Shown here one piece after another: positions 34,533 through 42,600 of a stretch of 64,000 nt of DNA. The DNA is taken from the NCBI RefSeq assembly GCF_000429825.1, contig NZ_KE386957.1, forward strand, positions 70,186-134,185, given 5' to 3'. The stretch comes from Cohnella thermotolerans DSM 17683 (GTDB taxonomy: Bacteria; Bacillota; Bacilli; Paenibacillales; Paenibacillaceae). The notes under the pieces are model-generated. The model did no database searches, was not told where the DNA came from, and saw nothing but the letters and a program-made list of their open reading frames with translations. The position numbers and the translations under genes are program-made. Within the stretch, counting starts at the first letter, position 1. Every line of letters starts with the position of its first letter.

Positions 34533-35786
34533 ATGACGGATAGGATTAGAAGGAATCATGTGGAGAACGATCATACTGCACGCTCTCGCGCCAAAACCGT
34601 AATACTCATCCTCGGAATTATGCTAGTAGCCGCAAACCTTCGGGCTGCCCTCACCGGATTGGGTCCCTTGGTCGGGGCCATTCGCTCCCAAACCCACTTG
34701 TCCAACACGATCACAGGGATGCTTACCACTTTACCGCTGCTTGCGTTTGCCATTCTCTCTCCGTTAACGCCCAAAATCACTCGCCGATTAGGGATGGAAC
34801 TGACCTTAATGGTCAGCCTGGTCCTGCTTACGATTGGGATTCTTGTCCGTTCCGCTCCTTCGATCCCGACATTATTTATAGGAACGTTTATCATCGGGTT
34901 GGCCATTGCAGTCGGCAACGTGCTTCTGCCGAGTTTGGTCAAACGGGACTTTCCCGACCAAGTCGGACCGATGACAGGCGCTTACTCGGTATCCATGAAT
35001 GTCTTCGGCGCACTGGCATCCGGAATTAGCATACCGCTTTCGGTCGAAGCCGGTTTAGGCTGGCGAGGGTCTCTCGGAAGCTGGGCTTTATTGGCGGGAT
35101 TAGCGGTCTTATGCTGGCTGCCGCAGCTTCGCTACCGTCATGTTACGAAGGTTTACGAAAGAGAAGGTTCGATTTGGCGTTCCGCCCTTGCATGGCAAGT
35201 CACGCTGTTCATGGGACTTCAATCCTTAATGTTTTACATTAATGCGACTTGGCTGCCCGAGATCTTGCATGAGAGGGGCATGAGTATTGCATCGTCCGGG
35301 TGGATGTTGTCTGCGATGCAGTTTGTCAGCCTCCCCATTTCTTTCGTTGTTCCGGTTCTGGCCGCCCGTCAAACCAACCAAAAAGGAATCGTCGTAGCTA
35401 CGGTCATTTTTCATCTCGCTGGCTATCTCGGATTGCTGTTCGGGCCTGCCGCGCTTACATGGCTCTGGATGATTTGTATCGGTATTGCTGTCGGAGCAAG
35501 TATCAGTTTGGCGCTTGCTTTTTTTGGGCTTCGCACACACAACGCCCGACAAGCCGCCGAATTGTCGGGCATGGCTCAGTCCATCGGCTATCTCCTGGCG
35601 GCCATCGGCCCGATTCTGTTCGGTTTTCTTCACGATATAACCGAAACTTGGTTCTTCTCATTGATGATCCTAGTTATCGCCAGTATTCTTTTATTGATTG
35701 TGGGTCTCGGCGCCGGCCGCAATGTTTATTTAAGCTCGAACGGACAACGCAAAGCGCCTGTAGCTGTGCATGAAGCTCAAATATAA
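34533..35786 (+). CDS. MFS transporter, CynX/NimT type
   Basis: 417 residues with about twelve hydrophobic segments. The N-terminal signature N-L-R-A-A-L-T-G-L-G-P-L (about 38-49) and P-L-T-P-K-I-T-R-R-L-G (about 78) are those of the CynX/NimT (cyanate/2-nitroimidazole) family of the major facilitator superfamily. It probably exports a small organic compound; the substrate is unknown. ATG at 34533 was chosen; a TTG directly before it is in frame. The ribosome binding site is weak (AGCAGG). It is divergent from the TetR-type gene that likely represses it. Confidence 0.88.
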   Translation: MTDRIRRNHVENDHTARSRAKTVILILGIMLVAANLRAALTGLGPLVGAIRSQTHLSNTITGMLTTLPLLAFAILSPLTPKITRRLGMELTLMVSLVLLTIGILVRSAPSIPTLFIGTFIIGLAIAVGNVLLPSLVKRDFPDQVGPMTGAYSVSMNVFGALASGISIPLSVEAGLGWRGSLGSWALLAGLAVLCWLPQLRYRHVTKVYEREGSIWRSALAWQVTLFMGLQSLMFYINATWLPEILHERGMSIASSGWMLSAMQFVSLPISFVVPVLAARQTNQKGIVVATVIFHLAGYLGLLFGPAALTWLWMICIGIAVGASISLALAFFGLRTHNARQAAELSGMAQSIGYLLAAIGPILFGFLHDITETWFFSLMILVIASILLLIVGLGAGRNVYLSSNGQRKAPVAVHEAQI

Positions 35787-35812
35787 TTACGTCTTCATAT
35801 AGCTATTCAAAC

Positions 35813-35862
35813 TAAAAAACCTTCTTTCCCGCCGCTCCCGATGAAGCAACGAAAAAGAAGGT
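35813..35862 (-). terminator. Terminator of gerE
   Basis: ACCTTCTTT pairs with AAAGAAGGT around a loop of about 25 bases; the minus strand continues TTTTTTAG. It lies about 30 bases after the gerE stop. Confidence 0.75.
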
Positions 35863-35892
35863 CGGCTGCATCCGCATGCATCGCTCGATGGG

Positions 35893-36117
35893 TCAGATTT
35901 TGAGCTCCCCAAGCTTGATCAGCTCGACAACCGCTTGCGAACGACCTTTGACAGTCAACTTTTGCATCACATTGGAGATGTGGTTGCGGACCGTTTTCTC
36001 GCTGATAAACAATTGCTGGGCAATGTCGCGGGTTGTTTTGTCCTGCACAAGCAGTTCGAAAACTTCGCGTTCCCGATTGGTGAGAAGGAATTTGCTTTTG
36101 TGGTCGCTGCCTTTCAA
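35893..36117 (-). CDS. gerE: Spore germination/coat transcription factor GerE
   Basis: 74 residues, exactly the size of Bacillus GerE, and almost the same core: L-L-T-N-R-E-R-E-V-F-E-L-L-V-Q-D-K-T-T (about 11-29), L-F-I-S-E-K-T-V-R-N-H-I-S-N (about 37-50) and V-K-G-R-S-Q-A-V-V-E-L. It binds DNA late in sporulation and switches coat genes in the mother cell. The start is TTG with AAGGAGGGG nine bases upstream. A sigma-K-like promoter lies 64 bases upstream, which agrees with GerE being made under sigma-K. Confidence 0.95.
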   Translation of the reverse strand: MKGSDHKSKFLLTNREREVFELLVQDKTTRDIAQQLFISEKTVRNHISNVMQKLTVKGRSQAVVELIKLGELKI

Positions 36118-36180
36118 CGTGTGTCACCCCTCCTTGCCCGGGATTGGAATGATTACAAGGTTAAGGGATACAGTCAACTT

Positions 36181-36208
36181 TATCATATGAAAGGCGTCGG
36201 ACGCTGGT
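36181..36208 (-). promoter_or_regulatory. Sigma-K-like promoter of gerE
   Basis: Minus strand AC, 17 bases, CATATGATA. The sigma-K consensus is AC, about 16-17 bases, CATANNNTA. The same elements with the same spacing lie in front of the giant repeat gene (44761-44788). Confidence 0.6.
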
Positions 36209-36521
36209 GCGGTAACCCGGTAATTTTGGGCGTACAGCCTTGCTCGGATTCATTCGCCGACGATGGCGTTCCGGTGATGCGGTACCGCCAGCTACCGATC
36301 TCATTTTCTCCGGGACTCACGATAATATATGCAATGGCAGCGGTCCCGCGCAACCGGGCCAACGCCCGTTTTGCAAGCGCTGAACCGCCTCCTGAACGGG
36401 ATTTCCTACTGGCAGTCGAGCTTCTTCCATTCCCGGTAAGGCATTGAATGGCGCACCGCTTATGCCCGCTCTCCATGAATACCCCGGAGGTCATCGATGA
36501 AAATTCGGTTTTCCCGACAAG
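36209..36521. other. Intergenic stretch without a supported gene
   Basis: Several short open frames exist on both strands, including a minus frame containing V-G-N-P-V-Q-E-A-V-Q-R-L-Q-N-G that looks somewhat coding, but none has both a start with a ribosome binding site and a recognisable sequence. It may be a decayed gene. Confidence 0.35.
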
Positions 36522-36558
36522 TAAAAACCCCGAGCGAACCTTGCCGGTTCGTTCGGGG
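36522..36558 (-). terminator. Terminator of the YhcN-type lipoprotein gene
   Basis: CCCCGAGCGAACC and GGTTCGTTCGGGG pair; the minus strand continues TTTTTAC. About 30 bases after the stop codon. Confidence 0.85.
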
Positions 36559-36588
36559 TATCGTGCTTTCTCTTCGGCTTGGGCTCGC

Positions 36589-37494
36589 TCAGCGGAGCGT
36601 GCCGGATCGGGACGGTGCCGTCGGCGCATAATAGTGGGGCGCCGTCTTCGCGGGAAGCTGCGTGCCGGTTCCGGCCGCTTGCGGGAAAATCCGTTCGACC
36701 AACGCGTTAAATTGGGCGATCAGCCCTTGAATCGGGCGTCCGTTCGTGACGTCGGCAGCATAGGTTTGCACTCTTCCGTAAAAGTCCGGGTTTGCCGAGA
36801 CGTAGACATTTTCGACCGTCGGCTCCATGCCCTTCACAATGTCCGCAACCTTATTCTTGATCATATCGGAGACGTCCGCGTTCGTCGTCCCCGCCGTGCC
36901 GGATTGCCCGGTGCCCCCCGCCGTCAGGCCGCCTGCACCCTTCATGCCCGTCCGGGGAACGGTACTGCCCATGTTCAACGGATGATAATGATGGCCCTTC
37001 ACGCCGTAATGAGACCGGAACGTATTCGGATTGTTCAAGCCGGTGCCGCGATCGGGAAGGGCCGAGCCGCCCGTGCTGTACCGGGAAATCCCATGAGCGT
37101 TTTGCGTTCCGACCGTGCTTTTGTTGCGGTTCAAATGCGTCCGCACTCCGTTCTTGTCCTCGACGATCGCTACGTACGCGTTGCGGTTCGTCAACACAAC
37201 GAAGGCCGACTTGATCTCCGGAAGAGCGGCCAGCTTGTCCGCGATCTTCTGGCTCATCTCCATGCGGGTATTGCCGTGCAAGCCGGTCAAATTGTTGTTC
37301 ATCTGCTGAGTGCCGCGAATCCGGTTCGCCTCGTTCGCTCCGTCGTTCGCAAAGCGGGTTCCGTTCAACCCTTGCATTTTATAACTATTGGGCCGGATGT
37401 TTTTGTTCCCGACATCGCCTTGCTTGGTCATACAGCCCGTCATTGCCAATGCGGTTGAGAGGACAATGGAAGACACGGCCACACCTTTAAGCAT
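36589..37494 (-). CDS. YhcN/YlaJ-family sporulation lipoprotein
   Basis: 301 residues. Signal peptide 1-20 with lipobox L-A-M-T-G-C (Cys about 21), then an Asn/Gly-rich segment. The YhcN/YlaJ domain shows K-I-A-D-K-L-A-A-L-P-E-I-K-S-A-F-V-V-L (about 84-103) and a second half M-I-K-N-K-V-A-D-I-V-K (about 218) around a glycine/threonine-rich linker that includes H-Y-H-P-L. The C-terminal tail is Pro/Ala-rich. These lipoproteins are made in the forespore and affect the inner spore membrane or germination. AAGGAGG precedes the ATG, and a sigma-G-like promoter lies about 50 bases upstream. Confidence 0.87.
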   Translation of the reverse strand: MLKGVAVSSIVLSTALAMTGCMTKQGDVGNKNIRPNSYKMQGLNGTRFANDGANEANRIRGTQQMNNNLTGLHGNTRMEMSQKIADKLAALPEIKSAFVVLTNRNAYVAIVEDKNGVRTHLNRNKSTVGTQNAHGISRYSTGGSALPDRGTGLNNPNTFRSHYGVKGHHYHPLNMGSTVPRTGMKGAGGLTAGGTGQSGTAGTTNADVSDMIKNKVADIVKGMEPTVENVYVSANPDFYGRVQTYAADVTNGRPIQGLIAQFNALVERIFPQAAGTGTQLPAKTAPHYYAPTAPSRSGTLR

Positions 37495-37538
37495 CGTAAC
37501 CCTCCTTGGCTGTAATCTCGGCGTTGTCCGCCAATGCT

Positions 37539-37567
37539 TAAGATGCCCCGGGCCATGGCGAATATGC
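37539..37567 (-). promoter_or_regulatory. Sigma-G-like promoter of the YhcN-type gene
   Basis: Minus strand GCATA, 17 bases, CATCTTA. This fits the forespore sigma-F/sigma-G pattern (GNATR and CATNNTA), in agreement with the known forespore expression of yhcN. Confidence 0.55.
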
Positions 37568-37581
37568 CGCCGCCGTTCGTA

Positions 37582-37610
37582 TTGACAATAGTACATTTTG
37601 CATCTATCAT
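37582..37610 (+). promoter_or_regulatory. Sigma-A promoter of fabH
   Basis: TTGACA, exactly 17 bases, TATCAT. The start point would fall a few bases before the FapR-like box at 37625. Confidence 0.8.
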
Positions 37611-37624
37611 GAGGGTACCTGCAT

Positions 37625-37641
37625 TTAGTACCTGGTTCTAA
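37625..37641 (+). promoter_or_regulatory. FapR operator before fabH
   Basis: TTAGTACCTGGTTCTAA matches the Bacillus FapR box (TTAGTACCTRRTACTAA) at all but one or two positions. FapR represses fatty-acid genes until malonyl-CoA rises. The position just downstream of the -10 suits repression. Confidence 0.75.
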
Positions 37642-37668
37642 TATCTGATAATAAGAGGAGCGATCGCG

Positions 37669-38679
37669 ATGATTCGCACGAACGAATGGAAATCGAACGC
37701 CGCCATCACGGGGATTGGCAGCTACGTCCCCGAACGGCGCTTGACGAACGACGATTTGGCCGCTATGGTCGATACGAACGACGAATGGATCGTTCGCCGG
37801 ACGGGCATCCGGGAGCGGCGGATCGCCGCCCCTGATGAATTTTCCAGCCACTTGGCCGTCAAGGCGGCACAGCAGCTGCTTGCGCGCTATGCCAAAGAAG
37901 CGGCCGACATCGACGCTGTCCTTGTCGCTACCACAACGCCGGATACGCCTTTTCCTTCCGTCGCGTCCCGCGTCCAGCGGGCGCTCGGCATCCGGGCTTG
38001 TCTGGCCTTCGACCTGAACGCCGCCTGCGCCGGATTCGTCGCCGCCCTGCAAGCGGCCGGCGGTCTGCTGCAAACCGGCGCCTACCGCAAAGTTCTCGTG
38101 ATCGGCGTCGAGACGCTGTCCAAAATTACAGATTACTCGGACCGCTCCACCTGCATTCTGTTCGGCGACGGAGCCGGCGCGGTGCTTCTGGAATCGGCGC
38201 CGGAAGGAGCGTTCATCGCTTCGGACGCCATGACGGACGGCTCGGGCGGCGGATCGGTTTATGCGGCCGGTTTGTCGACCGAATGGGACGGCCAGCCGCT
38301 CGCGGGCGGCGGCAAAATCGTCCAGAACGGCCGCGAGGTGTACAAATGGGCCGTCTCGCACGTTCCCGAAGGCGTTCGCCGCATGCTGGACAAGGTCGGC
38401 CTAGAGCCGCGCGAGCTCGACTGGTTTGTGCCGCACAGCGCCAATCTGCGGATGATCGAAGCGATGTGCGAACGGCTCGAATTGCCGGCCGAGAAGGCGC
38501 TCTACAGCTTGACGCATTACGGCAACACCTCGGCGGCTTCGATTCCGCTGGCGCTCGATCTGGCTGTGCGGGAAGGGCGGCTCGCCGCCGGCCACCTCGT
38601 CGCGCTGTACGGCTTCGGTTCGGGGCTGTCGCAGGCCGGGCTCCTGCTCCGATGGACGCTAAAATCCCCCCAAAAGTGA
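37669..38679 (+). CDS. fabH: 3-oxoacyl-[acyl-carrier-protein] synthase III
   Basis: 336 residues, normal FabH length. Catalytic triad visible: Cys in D-L-N-A-A-C-A-G-F (about 120), His in F-V-P-H-S-A-N-L-R (about 261) and Asn in H-Y-G-N-T-S-A-A (about 291). It also shows the early D-E-W-I-V-R-R-T-G-I and G-D-G-A-G-A-V-L-L. The enzyme starts fatty-acid chains from acyl-CoA and malonyl-ACP. AGAGGAG lies eight bases before the ATG. A strong promoter and FapR box precede it. It is a stand-alone gene, not in a fab cluster, so it may be a second FabH or the housekeeping one. Confidence 0.94.
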   Translation: MIRTNEWKSNAAITGIGSYVPERRLTNDDLAAMVDTNDEWIVRRTGIRERRIAAPDEFSSHLAVKAAQQLLARYAKEAADIDAVLVATTTPDTPFPSVASRVQRALGIRACLAFDLNAACAGFVAALQAAGGLLQTGAYRKVLVIGVETLSKITDYSDRSTCILFGDGAGAVLLESAPEGAFIASDAMTDGSGGGSVYAAGLSTEWDGQPLAGGGKIVQNGREVYKWAVSHVPEGVRRMLDKVGLEPRELDWFVPHSANLRMIEAMCERLELPAEKALYSLTHYGNTSAASIPLALDLAVREGRLAAGHLVALYGFGSGLSQAGLLLRWTLKSPQK

Positions 38680-38734
38680 CACGATGCTCCGTAGCGTATT
38701 CCGAGCACTTTTTGGGGCCCCCTAAACAATAAAA

Positions 38735-38967
38735 ACAGGCCCCGGACAAAATCGCCCGGCAGGTTCAGTATGTGCAGGAGCACAACGCCTTGATCAGTTG
38801 CACTTCGCCTGGGTTCGCGATCAATATTCGCCGCATATGCAAGCATTGCTGCAAATCTTGCAACGAATGGGGTTGGAGAAAATGCCGAAACGCGTGCTGT
38901 TCGTCTTCGTTCTCCCCAGCGGGAGGGTGGACACGCTCAACCGGATGCGGATCCAAGCGCTGGCGGG
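38735..38967 (+). pseudogene. Glycosyltransferase fossil, two fused fragments
   Basis: First piece, in one frame just after a stop: P-D-K-I-A-R-Q-V-Q-Y-V-Q-E-H-N-A-L-I, like the middle of a family 2 glycosyltransferase (K-I-x-x-Q-V-x-Y-L-x-x-H-P). In another frame follows M-G-L-E-K-M-P-K-R-V-L-F-V-F-V-L-P-S-G and V-D-T-L-N-R-M-R, which looks like the start of a GT-B (family 4-like) glycosyltransferase domain. It breaks off at about 38967, where the next fossil on the other strand ends. Family calls rest on remembered motifs. Confidence 0.55.
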
Positions 38968-39456
38968 CCGGAAGTACAGCGCGGTCATATCCGGCACCGG
39001 CTGTTTTTTCTCGTGCGCCAACTGTAGGACGCGATGAATCCACTCGTAAGGGTTTTGCCATTTGTCCAAGAAGTACCGGTGATTCCGGTCGTTCACGAGC
39101 GTGAAACGGTCGCCCAGCGCCTTCATGCTCACGCTTCCGTAATGGTGGATGAACGTGTCTTCCGCGATAACCAGAGCTTTCTCGAGCATTCGGACGCGGA
39201 TGTTAAAATCATCGTTCTCGAAATTGCCCAGCTCGAAGCCTTCGTCGAAGTAGCCGATCCGCCGGAACAGCTCCCTGCGGAACAGCAGGCAGAACCCCAT
39301 CAGCCGGTCGGTACGGCGCCAGCGCGAAGGATCCGGATTCCAGCCGGGTTGCGGCCCGTCCGGACGCTTTCCGCTTTCTCCCTCTTCCTGCGGACGCGGC
39401 GACGGGGGATCGTTTTCTCCATTTGCCGATTTTGCTCGCCAAACAATTCCACCCAC
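38965..39456 (-). pseudogene. Glycosyltransferase family 2 fossil, C-terminal half
   Basis: Reads R-L-M-G-F-C-L-L-F-R-R-E-L-F-R-R-I-G-Y-F and then D-E-G-F-E-L-G-N-F-E-N-D-D-F-N-I-R-V, the acceptor-side E-D-D motif of GT2 enzymes, followed by F-I-H-H-Y-G-S-V-S-M. The N-terminal nucleotide-sugar half is missing and no start codon with a binding site precedes it; a proline-rich stretch replaces it. It ends where the fragment on the other strand stops. The frame stays open to 38821 but the last 45 codons are antisense to the other fossil. The gap from fabH to the giant gene (about 970 bases) holds these two fossils and a terminator. Confidence 0.65.
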
Positions 39457-39559
39457 TTAAGCTCGGGCAACGGTTTACATGACATTATATGGGCAACGTG
39501 TCCATTCGCAACGGCATCTGTACGCCGGGGCAAAGGCCGTGAAGAGCGACTGCACAGCC

Positions 39560-39598
39560 AAAAACGCCTTTGCCGTCGGAAAACGGCGAAGGCGTTTG
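39560..39598 (-). terminator. Terminator of the giant repeat gene
   Basis: AAACGCCTTTGCCGT and ACGGCGAAGGCGTTT pair nearly perfectly; the minus strand continues TTTTTGG. A second GC-rich hairpin (GACCCCGGCG with its complement) lies closer to the stop, around 39610-39636. Confidence 0.8.
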
Positions 39599-39652
39599 AT
39601 TCGCGCGAACGACCCCGGCGGCTGCACGCCGGGGTCGCCATTTCCGTTCAGA

Positions 39653-42600
39653 TTAACGTTTGCCGACCGCTATCCATTGAATCCATCCTTGAGGTTCCGG
39701 CGCGAATCGCGTACGAACGACTTCCAGGACGGCTTCGCCGGCGCTTCTTCGCTTTAAGAAGCAGGCGTACGACGGGTGGTCGGACATGGCGATGACGACA
39801 TAGGACATATCCTTGAACGGCTGCTCGAAGGTGACGGTGAGTTCGAGACTTTCCATCGAGCCGTTAAAGGAATAGGGCTCGCTGCCGAACAAGAGAGACA
39901 CATCGGGCTGCGCGGCCGCAACCGGGAGGAAGGCCAGATGCGAAGGGGCAACGCTGCCTTCCGCCAAGTGATCCCCGCTTACGATTCCCGAAGCCGGCTT
40001 TAACTGGCTGATGTCTTCCCTCTGTTGGGCGAGGTTGTTTTGCAAATCCGCCAGAAACTCTGCCAGTTGCCCGGACAGCTTCTCGCCCGTCACGCTGCCG
40101 TCGGCCAAGTGATGGCTTTGAACGGCCTTCTCCCCGATATGCTTCGAAAGAACGGAGCTGTCGATGATATGGGAAGAGCTGACGCTGTGAACGGCGAGTT
40201 TCTCGGCGGATACGGCTCCCGAAGCCAAATGTTCGGTGCCGACGCTCGTCTCCGCCAGCTTCTTCCCGTCTACGCTGCCATCCGCCAAGTGCCGGTTGTC
40301 GACAACTTTATCGCCTAGATGATGAGACCGTACGGCCTGTGCGGCGAGGTGGGCATCCGTTATGCTGTCGGGGGCGGGCGCGTAAGCTGTTGCTTCATCC
40401 GGCTTGCCGGTTTGCGCAATATACTCGACCAGCTCCGAAGATAGCTTCTGCAGGGTGACGCTGCCTTCCGCCAGTTGCTCGCTCTTGACCGCTCCTTCGG
40501 CCAAATGCGAGGTGAGAACCGTGTTCTCTCCCAAATGATGCGACTGGACCGCCCCGGGAAGAAGATGAGAGGCGCCTACGCTGCCAAAGCTCAGCTTCTC
40601 GGCCGTTACGGCTCCCGCCGCCAAATGTGCCGACTCCACGCTGTCTTCCGCCAGCTTCTCCGCCGTGACGGCGCCGTCCGCCAGCTGCTCGGACCCTACG
40701 CTGAGAAGAGCCAGCTTCTCGGTCGATACGCTGCCGTTCGTCAGCCTCTCTTCCGTTACCGGTTTGCCGGCCAGCATCAGAAATTCAACGACGTTCGCCG
40801 ACAGCTTGCGAACGGTCACGCTGCCGTCTTCGAGCTGATTCTCTTTGACGGCGCCGAGGGCGAGCTTCTCCGTGGAGACCGCTCCGTTCGCCAGCTTGGC
40901 GGTATTGACGCTGCCATCCGCCAGTTTGGTCTCCGTTACGGCGCCGTCCGCCAGCTTCGCGGCGGCGACCGCTCCGTCGGCCAGCTTGGCGGCCGTCACA
41001 TTGCCGTCTTCCAGCTTCGCCTCCGACACAGCCGCGTCCGCCAGTTGCGCGCCGGTCACCGAACCGTACGCCAGCGCATTCTCGGTCACGCTGCCATACG
41101 CCAGCTTGATTCCGGATATGCTGCCGTCCGCCAATTTGACTCCGGTTATTGCACCGTCGGCCAGCTTCGTCTCCGTTACGCTGCCGTCGGCCAGCTTCCA
41201 CTCGGTAACCGATCCGTCCGCGAGCGCGTTGGAGGTTACCGCACCGGCCGCCAGCTTGCTCTCCGTTACACCGCCGTCGGCCAGAGCCGCCTCCGTCACG
41301 CTGCCGCCCGCCAGCTTCGACTCCGTGACCGCGCCTTCCGCCAGCGCGCCGGACGCCACCGCGCCGGACGCCAGCTTCCGCCCGGTGACCGCGCCTTCGG
41401 CCAGAGCCGCTTCCGTCACGCTGCCCGACGCCAGCTTCGACTCCGTGACCGCGCCTTCCGCCAGCGCGCCGGACGTCACCGCCCCGCCCGCCAGCTTCTC
41501 CGCGGTCACGGCATGGTTGGCGAGCTTGTCGCTCGTAACGCCTCCGTCGAGAATCGACCGTGCGGCGACGGCTCCGTCGGCGAGCTTGCCTTCCGTCACG
41601 CTGCCTTCCGCCAGCTTATCCTCGGTTACGCTGCCGTCGCGCAGCTTCTGCTCCGTTACGCTGCGATCCGCCAGCTTCGTCGTCGTGACGGCCGCGTTCG
41701 CCAAAATATCCTCCGTCACGCTGCCCGCCGCCAGCTTATCCTCCGTAACCGAATCGTCACGCAAGTGGACGGTGGCCACGGCGGACGGCTCCAGCCGCTC
41801 CGAGTCGATTCTCCGCTCCGCCATCTTCGCGAGGGCGAACATATCCGGCGCGAGATGGGAGATCGAGACCGCGCCTTTGCGAATGTGGAACCCCTGGATC
41901 GAATCGGGCTTCATATGTTTGCCGCTCACCGACTCGAGCAGCAGGTGTTCGCTTCCCACGCTGCCCGCGGACAGCTTCTGCAGCGTAACGCTGCCGTCCG
42001 CCAGCTTCCCGCTCGTCACCGCGCCGTCGGCAAGCGTCTTCTCGCCGACGATGGCATCCCCGAGATGAACGGCCTGGACGGCTCCTTCCCGAATATGCCC
42101 GGAATCGACGATGTCCGGCAGCAGATGCCCGGAATCCACCGATTCCGCAGCGATATGCCTTCCCGTTACGGCCCCCGGCTGCAGATGAGTCTCGCCCACG
42201 CTGCCCGCCGCCAGCTTGGAGTAGCTGACCGAGCCATCGGACAAATGAATTTCCCTCACGCATTCGTCGGCCAAATGGTAGCCGAGCACCGCCTGCGACG
42301 CCAGGTGGCGGCTTCCGACGGCTTCCACGTCCAGATGGCGCTGGCCGACCGCTCCGTCCCGAATCGCATCGGAGGTGACCGCCCCTTCCGCAAGCGCAGC
42401 GGAGCCAACGCTGCCTTCACCCAGATGTTCGGCTTGCACCGCGCCGTTCTGCAAATGGCGCGAACCGACCGTTCCGTTGTCGAGCGCTTCCCGGGAGACG
42501 GCTCCTATCGCCAGCGCCTTCTTGCCCACTGCGCCTTCCGCCAGCTTCGAAGCCGTGACGCTCTTGTCCGCCAGCTTCGCGCTCGTCACGGCCATATCCG

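Noticed and set aside
36183-36629. Possible minus-strand gene between gerE and the lipoprotein gene
   Set aside because: The reading frames shift in resemblance, starts lack binding sites, part lies over the gerE promoter and the lipoprotein terminator; no family recognised.
38798-39037. Short intact plus-strand gene starting inside the glycosyltransferase fossil
   Set aside because: Only the first part resembles a glycosyltransferase; after about 38967 the frame is the antisense of another fossil, so it is not a functional small protein.
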